Positions 19,467 through 31,200 of a stretch of 64,000 nucleotides of DNA are shown here, in pieces (the stretch's first letter is position 1; each line of letters opens with the position of its first letter). The stretch spans positions 1 to 64,000 of the forward strand of contig NZ_CP060412.1 in assembly GCF_014297575.1 (NCBI RefSeq), written 5' to 3'. The DNA is from Dyella telluris (lineage in GTDB: Bacteria > Pseudomonadota > Gammaproteobacteria > Xanthomonadales > Rhodanobacteraceae). The position numbers and the translations under genes are program-made. The notes below the pieces were generated by a model. That model was given only the letters and a program-made list of their open reading frames with translations. It did no database searches and was not told the DNA's origin.

Positions 19467-20321
19467 ATGCACGCTGGTTTCTCCTCGTTCCTCCCGCGCC
19501 CCCGCAGCCATCGCACCACGTCGCTCGCGCTGCTTCTCGCCTTCGCCCTGCCCGTGGCCGCGGCCACCATCGACGATGCCATTCCCGCCATGCAGACCCC
19601 ACCGACGCTCGGTGCGCACACCCTGCTCACCCAGTCTGAAGGCGATGGCAGTTCGCCGGCCATCACCTCGGCCGTGCACACGCAGGACGATGGCAGCTCG
19701 CTGCTCGTGCTGGTGGCCGGCCATGCGGACAACGACGCCACCCCCACCGACAGTTACGCCAATACGTGGAAGCTGGTGGGCGACCCGGTGACCTACAACG
19801 GTTACGACGCCCGCTTCGATGCGCGCGCCTATATCGCCATCGGCGCACACGGCGGCAAGCATCACACCGTGCAGGTCGCCAAGAACGGCTCGCCGAACGG
19901 CGAGATCAGCATGCCCTTCATCGAGATCGCCCACGCCGGCAAACTGCAGGACGTGGCACAGAACTACCCCACGCCCGGCGTCGCTGCACGGACGGCCAAC
20001 AAGCTGGCCCGCGCCTGGGAAGGAGTGGTCGGCGGCCCCGACACCACCAGCACCCTGCTGACCAGCGGCACAGTCACCACCACCGGCCCGGCCACGCTGG
20101 TCGCCGTGTGGCTGGGCGACGCGTACATCTACTCGATGACTGCCGTGCCGGGCGACGGCTTCAAGGTAGTGGACAGCTACCTTCACCTGCCCCCGAACAG
20201 CGGCGTGCAGTGCGCCGTCGCCATCCGCCAGGTCAACGCCGCAGGCACCTATTCGGTGACATGGAGCGGCTCCCCGGCACAGGGCGCCATCCTCTGGCTG
20301 TTCGCCTTCCAGGCGCCCTGA
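19467..20321 (+). CDS. Secreted protein of unknown function
   Basis: The product is 284 residues. A signal peptide spans about residues 1-33, with arginines followed by SLALLLAFALPVAAA. The mature part is low in cysteine and rich in Gly, Ala, Thr and beta-strand-like alternation, with no membrane segment, which suggests a secreted beta-sandwich. I recognise no family. ATG 19467 has AGGAGA about eight bases upstream. It lies between the priming transferase/J-domain genes and the NRPS-PKS genes, on the same strand as the latter, so it could be an EPS-associated matrix protein. That is an inference from position only. Confidence 0.6.
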   Translation: MHAGFSSFLPRPRSHRTTSLALLLAFALPVAAATIDDAIPAMQTPPTLGAHTLLTQSEGDGSSPAITSAVHTQDDGSSLLVLVAGHADNDATPTDSYANTWKLVGDPVTYNGYDARFDARAYIAIGAHGGKHHTVQVAKNGSPNGEISMPFIEIAHAGKLQDVAQNYPTPGVAARTANKLARAWEGVVGGPDTTSTLLTSGTVTTTGPATLVAVWLGDAYIYSMTAVPGDGFKVVDSYLHLPPNSGVQCAVAIRQVNAAGTYSVTWSGSPAQGAILWLFAFQAP

Positions 20322-20712
20322 CGCAGCCGTTTTCGACCCACCTGTTACATCCCTGTATCACTTTCCAGGCGACCCTACGCCGCGCCTTCTGTCGCCGCGA
20401 CACCTGATGCCGTGACAGCGCGCACGCGCTATCCCTAACAGCCTATTCCGTCGGGTTTGCCGCAGCGGATTGGCCGCAGCGTCCTGCAGCTTAGGGCGTA
20501 TTCACACCCATGCACGCGGGACGGAGACTAACGGTGTTCCGATGTATCACGAGGGTTGCAGGAACCCTCGCGGAATACGGCAACGGGGGATGGTGCCATC
20601 GACGCGTACGCGGCCCGGAAACGATCCGCGCGACAAAGAAAGCGATCGTCGACCACCGGATGGATGACCCGTCGCTGCGACGCGAATCATGCTTGTTCAG
20701 GGGGAGGAAGCC
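20322..20712. other. Leader region before the NRPS-PKS genes
   Basis: No recognisable gene lies here. A hairpin sits at 20550-20570, CGAGGGTT and AACCCTCG around GCAGG, without a following T-tract, so it is not a standard terminator; it could be a leader structure or operator. The assembly-line promoter is expected in this stretch, but I did not find a clear -35/-10 pair. Confidence 0.4.
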
Positions 20713-20928
20713 ATGAATGCCGATGCCGGCTGGCTGATCGAGGTGGAGAGGGAGTCCCTCGTGCTGTGGTGCCTCAGGGCGATGCGGTTGCACCGCGCGC
20801 TTCGCCTTGCCTTGCAACGCTCCCCGCAGATTGTTGTCGGCCGGCACCTGCCGTCCGGAAGGTGCGTGCGCCGCTCCCGCATCGGGCGGCATTGCCCTGG
20901 TGACACATTCCGCCCCCTTGCCAGTTGA
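20713..20928 (+). CDS. Possible small protein directly upstream of the NRPS-PKS gene
   Basis: This 71-codon frame begins MNADAGWLIEVERES and has a very strong ribosome site, GGGGAGGAAGCC, just before ATG 20713. It ends 34 bases before the NRPS-PKS start. The product is basic and has a short amphipathic stretch. It is not an MbtH-like protein: the NPFDD and tryptophan motifs are absent. It could be a leader ORF coupled to the assembly-line genes, or chance. No family is recognised. Confidence 0.3.
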   Translation: MNADAGWLIEVERESLVLWCLRAMRLHRALRLALQRSPQIVVGRHLPSGRCVRRSRIGRHCPGDTFRPLAS

Positions 20929-20962
20929 TTGACCGCGCCCCGTTGCGCGCAGGTGAACGCCC

Positions 20963-23900
20963 ATGAGTCAGCCCAACATCCCGCAAACGTCTCCCGCCGG
21001 CACGGAGCTGTCCCTGCTCGATGTGCTGACCCGGCAGTCGCCGGCGACGACGCCTGGCCCGATGCAGCGGCTGACCACGGCGATCGATGCAGATCTCCTG
21101 CGCGGCATGGATGCCCGCGCGGCGCGACTGGAGCTTGCCCCAGTGTTGCTGCGCCGTGCCGCACTGGCCCTACTGGAGTCGCGCCTCACCGGGCAGGCGG
21201 AAATCGTGCTGGCCACCGCATCGGGCATCGTGACCCACAAGGTGCCGACCGAGGGCTCCGTGGATGCCTGGCTGCTTGCGCATGCCACCCCGTCCCGCGC
21301 CGAAGGCACGACGCCGAGCGCCATGGGCGCATGGACGGATGACGTCCCGGCGAATGTACCCGTACCGCTGCAATGGTCGATGGCCAACGATGGCCACCAT
21401 CTCCAGCTCGATTACGACACCGCCGTGTTCGATGAGCCCATGCTGCTCATACTGGTCAAGGCGCTGTCGCACCTGCTTCATTCGCTCGCCCATCAGCAGG
21501 CCATCGATGCTGTCTCGGCACTCGATGACGAAACGCGCGAACACCTGCTGTCCACCTGGAACGATACGGCGATGCCGCGTCGCACCACGGACACCGTGCA
21601 CGGCCTGTTCCGCCAGACGGCCGCCATGCAGGGCGATGCCATCGCGCTGGACGGTCCGCTTGGCGCGCTCCGCTATGCCGAGCTGGACCAGCGCAGCGAT
21701 CGCGTCGCCGCCGGACTGATCCGTGCCGGCGTGATGCCCGGCGCCACCGTGGGCCTGCTGCTGGACCGCTCGCCGGAAGCCATCGTTGCCATTCTCGGCA
21801 TTCTCAAGGCGGGCGCGGCGTATCTGCCGCTGGACCGCACGAATCCTGCCGAACGCCTTGCCTTCGTACTCGGTGATGCAAAGGCCAGCCTGATCATCGC
21901 ACCCGCCGGCGTGGAAGCACCGCTGGGCATCAGCGCACCGGTGCAGGAACTGGCCGCGCTCATGGACTCGGAGGCCATCGCCGAACTGCCCGTGCTCGAT
22001 GGCGATGCGCTGGCCTATGTGATGTACACCTCCGGCTCCACCGGCACGCCCAAGGGCGTGGAGATCCGTCATCGCTCGATCATCCGGCTGGTACGCGACG
22101 TCAACTACGTGGAGTTCGGCGCGCAGCCGCGTGTGCTGCACGCCGCTCCACTGGGGTTCGACGCCGCCACGCTGGAGATCTGGGGGCCGTTGCTCAACGG
22201 CGGTGTCTGCCTCGTACATGACGAGCGCGTGCCCAGCGGTGCCGGCCTGGCGAACACCCTGCGCCGGCACGATGCCCGCATCGCCTGGCTCACCGCCGCC
22301 CTGTTCAACGCGATGGTCGACGAAGACGCCACGCATCTTCGCGGACTGGAGCAACTGCTCACCGGCGGCGAAGCATTGTCCGTCGCGCATGTCCGCAAGG
22401 CGCAGTCACTCCTGCCCGGCACGCAGCTGATCAACGGCTACGGCCCCACCGAGTGCACCACCTTCGCCGCCACCTACCGCATTCCCGACGCGCTGGACGC
22501 CTCCGCGCGCTCCATCCCGATCGGTCGCCCCATCGCCGATACCACGCTTTACGTGGTCAACGCCCGCGGTGAACTGGTGCCCCCGGGCGTCATCGGCGAG
22601 CTCTACATCGGCGGCGCGGGCGTTGCCCGTGGTTACATGGCGCGCGAAGAACTCAGCGCCGCGCGCTTTGTCGCCGACCCGTTCGCCGGCCCCGGCCAGA
22701 CGCTGTACCGCACGGGCGACCTGGTGCGCTGGCTGCCGGAAGGCGTCATCGATTTCATCGGCCGCATCGACGGACAGGTGAAAATCCGCGGCTACCGCAT
22801 CGAGATCGGCGAAATCGAAGCAGCGCTGCAGAAGCTCGCCGGCGTTCGCGCCAGTGCCGTACTCGCGCGCGAAGACCAGCCCGGCCAGAAGCGGCTGGTG
22901 GCGTACTTCGTCGCGGAGGATGCCGCCGTCTCTGCCCGCGTTCTGCGGGAACAACTGGCGCAGTCGCTGCCCGAGTACATGGTGCCGGTCGCCTTCGTCC
23001 GCATGGACAGCCTGCCGGTAACCACCAACGGCAAGCTGGATCGCCGCGCCCTGCCCGCACCCGGACGCGGCCGCCCCGAACTGGCCGACCGCTACGTGGC
23101 TGCCGCGGGTGAACTAGAGCAGCGACTGTGCGCGCTGTTCGCCGACATCCTCGAACTCGACCAGGTCGGCCGGCTCGATCACTTCTTCGACCTCGGCGGC
23201 AACTCGCTGCTCGCCGTGCGCCTGATGGAGCGCGTGCACACCGACGTATCCAACGCACCGACCATCCCCGCCTTCTTCGCGGACCCGACACCGGCCGCGC
23301 TCGCCGCACTGGTCGAAGGCCGCACGGCACGCTCTGCGCTGGCCTCCCGCCTTTCGCGCGGCAGCCAGGGCGATGCGCGCGAACCCATCGCCGTCATTGC
23401 GGCAGCCGGGCGCTTCCCCGGCGCGGCCGATGTCGAAGCGTTCTGGGCCAACCTCTGCGAAGGGCGCGAAAGCATCACGCATTTCGATGCCGGGGAGCTG
23501 GACGCATCCATTCCTGCCTCGCTGCGCAGCGACCCGGCCTATGTGGCGGCGCGCGGCATCGTGGACGGCGTGGAAGACTTCGACGCCGCTTTCTTCGGCA
23601 TGTCTCCCCGCGAAGCAGAGTTGATGGATCCGCAGCAGCGCATTTTCCTGGAGCTGTGCTGGGAGTGCCTGGAACGCGGCGGCTACACGCCGGATCGTCA
23701 CGAGGCACCGGTCGGCGTGTTCGGCGGCATGTACCACGCCACGTACTTCCAGCATCACCTGACCCATCGCCCCGACCTGATCGAGAAGCTCGGCGCGTTC
23801 CTGGTGTCGCTGGCCAACGAAAAGGACTTCCTCGCCACGCGCGTGGCGCACAAGCTCAACCTCACCGGCCCGGCGGTGAATGTCAGTTCCGCCTGTTCCA

Positions 23901-26900
23901 CCTCGCTGGTCGCCATCTGCCAGGCCGTCGCCGCGTTGCGCGCCGGCCAGTGCGAGATGGCTATTGCCGGCGGCGCCTCGATCACCTGCCCGCCACGCAG
24001 CGGCTATCTCACGCAGGAAGGTTCGATGCTGTCGCCGGATGGCCATACGCGCACGTTCAGCGCGCAGGCGCAGGGCACGGTGTTCAGCGACGGCGCAGCG
24101 GTCGTCTTGCTCAAGCGTTGGTCCGATGCGCAGCGCGACGGCGACGATGTGCTTGCCCTGATCCGCGGCATCGCCATCAACAACGACGGCGGCGGCAAGG
24201 CCAGCTTCACCGCGCCCAGCTGCGAAGGCCAGGCCGCCGTCATCGCCATGGCGCTGGCCGATGCGGGCGTGGACGCGCGTTCCATTTCCTACGTGGAAGC
24301 CCACGGCACCGCCACGCCGCTCGGCGATCCCATCGAGATCGAAGGCCTGACCACGGCCTTCCGCCAGCACACGGACGATTGCGGCTACTGCGCCATCGGC
24401 TCGGTGAAGAGCAACATCGGACACACCGTGATCGCGGCCGGTGCCACCGGCTTGATCAAGACGGCGCTGGCCCTGCACGAACGCCTGCTGCCGCCCTCGC
24501 TGCATGTGCAGGGCACCAATCCGAAGATCGACTTCGCCAACTCGCCGTTTGTGATCAACGATGCGCTGCGCGCATGGCCGGCCAGCGAGGCGCCCCTGCG
24601 CGCGGGCGTCAGCTCGTTCGGCGTGGGTGGTACGAACGCGCACGTGATCCTGGAAGAAGCACCCGCGACGACGCCATCGGATGCCGCGCATGGGCCCCAG
24701 CTGCTGTTCCTGTCCGGTCGCACGCCGACGGCGATGGCTGCCGCGGCCGCACGCCTGGCCGATCACCTCTCGGCACACCCGGCCATCAATCTTGCCGACG
24801 TAGGCAGCACCCTGCTGCACGGCCGGAAGGCTTTCAGCCAGCGCGCCACGGTGGTCGCCTCCAGCACCGACGAAGCGATTGCCCGCCTGCGGGAACTCTC
24901 CGCAAGTTCCGCGCACGAGGCCCGCAAGCCGGCGCCGGAGGTGGTTTTCCTGTTCCCGGGCCAGGGCTCGCAGTACGCCGGCATGGGCAAGGCGCTGTAT
25001 GACAGCGAGCCGGGCTTCCGTGCCGCCATGGACGACTGCGCCGAAGCGCTGCGCGCCGAACTCGGCTTTGACCTGCGCGAGCGCCTGCTCGACAGCGACG
25101 CGACGGCGCTACGCGAAACCTCGCTCACCCAGCCGGCCACGTTCGCCATCGAGTATGCGCTGGCGAAGCTGTGGCTCTCCATGGACATCACGCCGACGGC
25201 CATGATCGGCCACAGCGTGGGCGAGTTCGTGGCGGCGGTGATCGCTGGCGTCATGACGCTTGCCGATGGCGCGCGACTCATCGCCCGTCGCGGCCAGCTG
25301 ATGCAGGCTATGCCGGCGGGTGCCATGTTGTCGGTGCGCCTCGGTGCCGATGCGTTGCGCGCGCGTCTTCCCGATACGCTGAGCCTGGCCGCCGAGAACA
25401 GCCCGAACGCCAGCGTGGTCAGTGGCGAAAATGCGCAGGTCGAGGCGTTCCGCATCCAGCTGGAAGCCGAGGGCATCGCCTGTCGCCTGCTGCAGACTTC
25501 GCACGCGTTCCACTCCGCCATGATGGATCCCGTGCTCGAGCCCTTCCGCGCCGAAGTAGCGCGCGTGGCGCTGGCCGCACCGGTGATCCCTATCATTTCC
25601 ACGCTGACCGGCGAACCGCTCGGCGATGCCGACGCCACCTCGCCCGATTACTGGACACGCCATCTGCGCGGCACCGTGCGCTTCTCGCCGGCCCTGCTCA
25701 CCCAGCTGGCCGGCGAACCGCGCGTCTTCCTTGAGGTGGGTCCGCGCAATGCGCTGAGCACGCTGACCCGCCAGCACGCACCCAGCCGCTCGCATCAGGT
25801 CGTCTCCAGCCTTGCCGATGGCGAGGCTGGCGAGCGCGCGGCCTGGGTCGGTGCCATGGGCGACTTGTGGAGCGCTGGCCTGCCGGTGGCCGTGTGCGCG
25901 CTGGATCGTCGCGCCAACCGTCGTCGCGTGCGGCTGCCCACCTATCCGTTTGAACGCAAGCGTCACTGGGTCGAGGCCGCGGCACTGGCTGCCGCGGCTC
26001 AAAGCGCTGCCCAGGACAACGTCGTTCCGCTGTTCACCCCTTCGCCTGTTCCTGTCGTGGAGCCCACCATGGATGTCATTGCCTCCGGCGCCAACGCCGG
26101 CTCGCCCCGCCACGCCCGCCTGCTTGCCCAGCTCACCGAGCTGTTTGAAGACGTGTCGGGCGCCGAACTGCAGGGCGAAGACCCCACGGCCGGTTTCGTT
26201 GAACTGGGCCTGGACTCGCTCTCGCTCACCCAGGTGGCACTGCAGCTGCAGAAAACCTTCGCGCTGAAGATCACCTTCCGCGAACTGATGGAGTCGTTCT
26301 CCTCCTTCGAGCGCCTCGCCATGCACATTGACCAGATGCTTCCGCCGGACGCAGTGGCGCCGGCCGCCCCGGTCCTTCCCGCTGCACCCGGCGCGACGGT
26401 GGCTCCCGCCGCCATCGTCGCGCCGGTCATGCAGGTTGCCGCCAGCGGCAACGTCGTGCAGGACCTCATCCAGCAGCAGATGCTGATCATGCAGCAGCAG
26501 CTGGCCCTGCTTGCCGGCGCCACGCTGGCCGCCGCACCGATGGCCGTTGCACAGCCGCAGGCCGTGCAGCCACAGGCAGCGCCCGCACCGTCGCCCGCCG
26601 CGGCACCGGTGGCCGCCGCCGCGCCCGCGCAACCGGCGACGCAAGACGAAGAAACCGCGCTGGCCCACACCACGTACGACGTGAAGAAGGCCTTCGGCGC
26701 CATCGCCCGCATCCACTCCAACCAGACGGAGCTGAGCGACCGCCAGCATGCACGACTGGACGCCTTCATGCGTCGCTACATCGACCGCACGCGCGCCTCC
26801 AAGGAATACACGCAGCGCCATCGCGACCACCTGGCCGATCCGCGCGTGGTAAACGGCTTTCGTCCGCTGCTCAAGGAAATGATCTACCAGATCGTAGTCA

Positions 26901-28219
26901 ACCGCTCCAAGGGCTCCAAGGTGTGGGATCTGGACGGCAATGAATACGTCGATGCACTGAACGGCTTCGGCATGAACCTGTTCGGCTGGCAGCCCGATTT
27001 CGTGCTGGATGCCGTGCGCCGCCAGCTCGATGCCGGCTACGAGATCGGCCCGCAGCATCCGCTGGCCGGCGAGGTGGCCGAGCAGGTGTGCGAGCTGACC
27101 GGCTTCGACCGCGCCGCGCTGTGCAATACCGGTTCCGAGGCGGTGATGGGCACCATCCGCATCGCCCGCACCGTCACCGGACGCGACACGCTGGTGATCT
27201 TCACCGGCTCGTACCACGGCATCTTCGATGAAGTGATCGTGCGCGGCACCAAGAAGCTGCACTCCGTACCGGCGGCGCCGGGCATCCTGCGCAATACCTC
27301 GGAGAACGTGCTGGTGCTGGACTACGGCACGCCCGAATCACTGCAGATCATCCGCGAGCGCGCATCGAGCATTGCCGCCGTGCTGGTGGAGCCGGTGCAG
27401 AGCCGTCGCCCCGACTTCCAGCCGCGTGATTTCCTCAAGGAACTTCGCGCCATCACCGCCGATGCCGGTGCGTTGCTGATCTTCGACGAAGTGGTGACGG
27501 GCTTCCGCTCGCATCCGCGCGGCGCGCAGCAGGTACTTGGCATCGACGCCGACCTCGCCTCCTACGGCAAGGTGGTGGGTGGCGGTTTCCCGATCGGCGT
27601 GATCGCCGGCAAGCGTCGCTACATGGATGCACTGGACGGCGGCGGCTGGCAGTACGGCGATGCCTCCATCCCCACCGTGGGCGTCACCTATTTTGCCGGC
27701 ACCTTCGTGCGCCATCCGCTGGCACTGGCGGCCGCACACGCGGTGCTCAACCACCTCAAGCAGAATGGCCCGGCGCTGCAGGAACGCCTGAACGCGCGCA
27801 CCAGCCTGCTGATGGACGAGCTCAACGCGTTCTGCGCCAGCGTCGGCGCGCCGATCCAGCTGGTGCATTTCGCCTCCGTGTGGAAAACCAATTTCACCGA
27901 AGACCACCCGCTGCAGGACCTGCTGTTCGCCATGATCCGCAGCCGCGGCATCCACCTGCTGGACAACTTCCCCTGCTTCTTCACCACCGCGCACAGCGAG
28001 CAGGATTTCCAGGCCATCGCCAAGGCATACAAGGAATCCGTGCTGGAAATGCAGGAAGCCGAATTCCTGCCGCGCAACAAGAAAGTGGAATCGCTCGCCA
28101 TCGACGCCAGCCGCCCGCCCGTGGTCGGCGCCCGGCTGGGCAAGGATCAGGAAGGCAACCCCGCGTGGTTCGTGCCCAATCCTGACATCCCGGGCAAATA
28201 CATGAGGGTGAACGCATGA
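20963..28219 (+). CDS. Hybrid NRPS-PKS with aminotransferase domain
   Basis: This 2418-residue assembly-line protein reads, in order: a truncated condensation-like region (about 1-165, no HHxxxDG); an adenylation domain (216-690, [14 protein letters not shown] near 351); a peptidyl carrier (LGGNSLL near 744); a ketosynthase (806-1235, Cys in SSACSTS near 977, His in [13 protein letters not shown]); an acyltransferase (1327-1612, GHSVGEF near 1415, HAFHS suggesting malonyl-CoA); an acyl carrier (LGLDSLS near 1749); an Ala/Pro/Gln linker; and a class III PLP aminotransferase (1973-2360, Lys in SYGKVVGGG near 2202). It should extend an amino acid by one malonyl unit and aminate the beta-ketone, as in iturin/mycosubtilin or microcystin enzymes. 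My hand-read adenylation code, D-A-L-W-L-G-G-T-F, is valine-like. The next gene overlaps by four bases. Confidence 0.93.
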   Translation: MSQPNIPQTSPAGTELSLLDVLTRQSPATTPGPMQRLTTAIDADLLRGMDARAARLELAPVLLRRAALALLESRLTGQAEIVLATASGIVTHKVPTEGSVDAWLLAHATPSRAEGTTPSAMGAWTDDVPANVPVPLQWSMANDGHHLQLDYDTAVFDEPMLLILVKALSHLLHSLAHQQAIDAVSALDDETREHLLSTWNDTAMPRRTTDTVHGLFRQTAAMQGDAIALDGPLGALRYAELDQRSDRVAAGLIRAGVMPGATVGLLLDRSPEAIVAILGILKAGAAYLPLDRTNPAERLAFVLGDAKASLIIAPAGVEAPLGISAPVQELAALMDSEAIAELPVLDGDALAYVMYTSGSTGTPKGVEIRHRSIIRLVRDVNYVEFGAQPRVLHAAPLGFDAATLEIWGPLLNGGVCLVHDERVPSGAGLANTLRRHDARIAWLTAALFNAMVDEDATHLRGLEQLLTGGEALSVAHVRKAQSLLPGTQLINGYGPTECTTFAATYRIPDALDASARSIPIGRPIADTTLYVVNARGELVPPGVIGELYIGGAGVARGYMAREELSAARFVADPFAGPGQTLYRTGDLVRWLPEGVIDFIGRIDGQVKIRGYRIEIGEIEAALQKLAGVRASAVLAREDQPGQKRLVAYFVAEDAAVSARVLREQLAQSLPEYMVPVAFVRMDSLPVTTNGKLDRRALPAPGRGRPELADRYVAAAGELEQRLCALFADILELDQVGRLDHFFDLGGNSLLAVRLMERVHTDVSNAPTIPAFFADPTPAALAALVEGRTARSALASRLSRGSQGDAREPIAVIAAAGRFPGAADVEAFWANLCEGRESITHFDAGELDASIPASLRSDPAYVAARGIVDGVEDFDAAFFGMSPREAELMDPQQRIFLELCWECLERGGYTPDRHEAPVGVFGGMYHATYFQHHLTHRPDLIEKLGAFLVSLANEKDFLATRVAHKLNLTGPAVNVSSACSTSLVAICQAVAALRAGQCEMAIAGGASITCPPRSGYLTQEGSMLSPDGHTRTFSAQAQGTVFSDGAAVVLLKRWSDAQRDGDDVLALIRGIAINNDGGGKASFTAPSCEGQAAVIAMALADAGVDARSISYVEAHGTATPLGDPIEIEGLTTAFRQHTDDCGYCAIGSVKSNIGHTVIAAGATGLIKTALALHERLLPPSLHVQGTNPKIDFANSPFVINDALRAWPASEAPLRAGVSSFGVGGTNAHVILEEAPATTPSDAAHGPQLLFLSGRTPTAMAAAAARLADHLSAHPAINLADVGSTLLHGRKAFSQRATVVASSTDEAIARLRELSASSAHEARKPAPEVVFLFPGQGSQYAGMGKALYDSEPGFRAAMDDCAEALRAELGFDLRERLLDSDATALRETSLTQPATFAIEYALAKLWLSMDITPTAMIGHSVGEFVAAVIAGVMTLADGARLIARRGQLMQAMPAGAMLSVRLGADALRARLPDTLSLAAENSPNASVVSGENAQVEAFRIQLEAEGIACRLLQTSHAFHSAMMDPVLEPFRAEVARVALAAPVIPIISTLTGEPLGDADATSPDYWTRHLRGTVRFSPALLTQLAGEPRVFLEVGPRNALSTLTRQHAPSRSHQVVSSLADGEAGERAAWVGAMGDLWSAGLPVAVCALDRRANRRRVRLPTYPFERKRHWVEAAALAAAAQSAAQDNVVPLFTPSPVPVVEPTMDVIASGANAGSPRHARLLAQLTELFEDVSGAELQGEDPTAGFVELGLDSLSLTQVALQLQKTFALKITFRELMESFSSFERLAMHIDQMLPPDAVAPAAPVLPAAPGATVAPAAIVAPVMQVAASGNVVQDLIQQQMLIMQQQLALLAGATLAAAPMAVAQPQAVQPQAAPAPSPAAAPVAAAAPAQPATQDEETALAHTTYDVKKAFGAIARIHSNQTELSDRQHARLDAFMRRYIDRTRASKEYTQRHRDHLADPRVVNGFRPLLKEMIYQIVVNRSKGSKVWDLDGNEYVDALNGFGMNLFGWQPDFVLDAVRRQLDAGYEIGPQHPLAGEVAEQVCELTGFDRAALCNTGSEAVMGTIRIARTVTGRDTLVIFTGSYHGIFDEVIVRGTKKLHSVPAAPGILRNTSENVLVLDYGTPESLQIIRERASSIAAVLVEPVQSRRPDFQPRDFLKELRAITADAGALLIFDEVVTGFRSHPRGAQQVLGIDADLASYGKVVGGGFPIGVIAGKRRYMDALDGGGWQYGDASIPTVGVTYFAGTFVRHPLALAAAHAVLNHLKQNGPALQERLNARTSLLMDELNAFCASVGAPIQLVHFASVWKTNFTEDHPLQDLLFAMIRSRGIHLLDNFPCFFTTAHSEQDFQAIAKAYKESVLEMQEAEFLPRNKKVESLAIDASRPPVVGARLGKDQEGNPAWFVPNPDIPGKYMRVNA

Positions 28220-31200
28220 CTGCGAACGATCCGGCCCAGGGGCCCGATGCCGGGGCGGTTGCCGTCGATTACGACCCGTTTGCCGGTGCGACGCTGGCGC
28301 GCGTAGTACCCGCCACCGCGCCGCAGCGCGAAGTATGGCTGGCCTCGGCGCTGGAGCCGGAGGCCTCGCTGGCCTACAACGAATCCGTGTCGCTGCGCCT
28401 GCATGGCGAGCTCGATGTGCAGGCACTGCAGACGGCGCTGCAGCAGCTGATGGAGCGTCATGAAGCCCTGCGCGCAACGTTTGCCAACGAGGGCACCGAG
28501 CTGTGCATCGCCGCCACGCAGGACCTGCCCTGCCCGTTGCGCGAACTCTCGTGGCTGGGCCCGGACGAACAACAGGCCGAGATCGCCCAAACCCTGACCC
28601 GTGTGGTCAGCGAACCATTCGATCTTGATCATGGCCCGCTGGTGCGGGCCGAGTTGCTGCGCCTGTCGACCCAGGAGCACCTGCTGGTGTTCACCGCGCA
28701 CCACATCGTGTGCGACGGCTGGTCGTTCGGGGTGATCGTGCGTGACCTCGCGACGCTCTATGCGCAGCAGACCGGCAAGGGCCAGGAGCTTCCACCTGCC
28801 GACCTGTTCGCCGACTACGCGCTTGCCGAAGCCGCACGTGCGCAGAGCGCCGATGGCAAGGGCGACGAAGCCTACTGGCTGACGCGCTTCGCCAACGCCA
28901 CGCCCTCGCTGGACCTGCCCACCGACCACGCGCGGCCGCGCCAGCGCAGCTTCCACTCGCGGCGCGAGGATCAGCTGCTGGACGCTTCGCTGGTCGCCGA
29001 CGTGAAACGCATGGGTGCGCAGCGCGGCGCCAGTCTCTATGCCACCCTGCTTGCCGCGTTCGGCCTGCTGCTGCAGCGGCTGAGCGGACAGGACGACGTG
29101 GTCATCGGCATTCCTTCCGCCGGCCAGGCCGCCGGCGGCCACCAGGATCTGGTGGGCCACTGCGTGAATGTGCTGCCGCTGCGCGTGGCCATGGATACAG
29201 CCGCGCCATTCAGCGACAGCCTGAAACAGGTGCGTGGCGACCTGCTCGATGCCTTCGATCACCAGCAGTACACCCTGGGCAGCCTACTGGCACGCCTTGC
29301 CTTGCCGCGCGACCCGGGCCGCCTGCCGCTGACCAGCGTGCTGTTCAACCTGGACCAGGCGCTGGACGAGCGCACGGTCAGCTTCCCGGGCCTGTCGTTC
29401 GAGTTCGCCGGCAATCCGCGCGTGTTCGAGAACTTCGAACTGTTCGTCAATGCCGTGCAGCTGCCCTCCGGCATCCGGCTGGAGTGCCAGTACAACAGTG
29501 ACCTGTTCGAGGCTGCCACCATCCAGGCCTGGCTCGATGCCTACGTGACCCTGCTGCGTCACGCCGCCAGCACGCCGGATGCAGCGGGCGATGCGCTCGC
29601 GCTGGTGTCGCCGTCGGCACACGCCCAGCTGAAGGCGCTGCAGCCCGCGCGCAGCAACTATCCCGCGCAACAGCTCGCGCACGAGTATTTCGAGAAGCAG
29701 GTAGATCGTGCGCCCTCGCGCCTGGCCCTGGCCGGCGAAGCAGCGCTGACCTATGCGGAACTGGAAGCCCGCGCCAACAGCATCGCGCACGTGCTGCGCG
29801 AACGTGGCGTGGGTCGCGGCCAGCTGGTCGGGCTTTCGGTGGCTCGCAGCGCGGACATGCTGGCCGCCCTGCTCGGCGTGCTCAAGTCCGGCGCTGGCTA
29901 TGTGCCGCTGGATCCGTCATTCCCGCCGGAACGCCTGGCCTTCATGGCGCAGGACGCCGAACTCGCCGCGCTGGTGGTGGATGACGAGGTCGACACCGTT
30001 TTCGACTTTCCCGCCGAAAGGGTGCTGTCGCTGAAGCGCGATGCCGCACGCATCGCCGCTACCAGCGATCTGCGCCTGCCGCAGGACGAACGCTCGGCCA
30101 CGCCCGAGTCGCCGGCCTATGTGATCTACACCTCCGGCTCCACCGGCAAGCCCAAGGGCGTGCGCGTGCCGCATCGCGCGACATCCAATTTCATCAGCAG
30201 CATGCAGCGCGAACCCGGCATCCGCGAGGATGACCGACTCGTCGCAGTGACCACGCTTTCGTTCGACATCGCCTTCCTCGAGCTGATGCTGCCGTTGAGC
30301 GTCGGCGCCGCCATCGTGCTGGCCAGCCATGACGACGTGCGCGATGGCACGGCGTTGCGCCAACTGGTGGAACGCAGCCAGGCCACCGTGATGCAGGCCA
30401 CCCCCGCGGGCTGGCGCGTGCTGCTGGAGTCGGGCTGGAACGGCCGCAACGGCTTCAAGGCCATTGCCGGTGGCGAACCGCTCCCGCTGGATCTCGCCGA
30501 GGCCCTGCTCGCCCGCTGCGGTGAGCTGTGGAACGCCTACGGGCCCACCGAGACCACGGTGTGGTCGACGCTGTGGCGTGCGCAGGATCCCCGTGCCGGC
30601 ATCAGCATCGGCCGCCCCATCGCCAACACCACCGTCCATGTGCTCGACGAACACGGCGCGCCCTGCGCGCTGGGCATGCCGGGAGAGCTTTATATCGGCG
30701 GCGACGGCGTCACCCTGGGCTATCTCAACCGTCCGGAACTCAACGCCGAACGCTTCCTGCCCGACCCGTTCGGCAGCGACGAGCAGGCCCGCATGTACCG
30801 CACCGGCGACCGTGGCCGCTGGCTCGCCAACGGCGAACTGGAACACCTGGGCCGCCTGGATTTCCAGGTGAAGATCCGCGGCTACCGTATCGAGCTGGGC
30901 GAGATCGAGACCGCGCTGGTGGATCTGCCGGAAGTGGCGCGCGCCGTGGTGATGGCGCGCGAGGACCGTCCCGGCGACGTGCGCCTGGTGGCCTATGTGG
31001 TGCCGGCCGAAGGCGTGGACCTGGAAACGGTGGACCTGTGCCCGCGCCTGCGCCAGCGCCTGCCCGATTACATGCTGCCGCAGCACTTCGTGGCGATGAC
31101 GGCCATTCCGCTGCTGCCCAACGGCAAGATCGACCGCAAATCGCTGCCTGCGCCATCTCAGCCGGTGGCCGAAGCCCGTCGCGACCGCCGCGCGCCGCAG

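Noticed and set aside
20713..20928. Small frame as an MbtH-like protein
   Set aside because: The size and position fit, but the NPFDD start and conserved tryptophans of MbtH proteins are absent.
25109..27262. 717-codon minus-strand frame opposite the NRPS-PKS gene
   Set aside because: Low-complexity antisense translation; all KS/AT/ACP/AMT catalytic motifs are on the plus strand.
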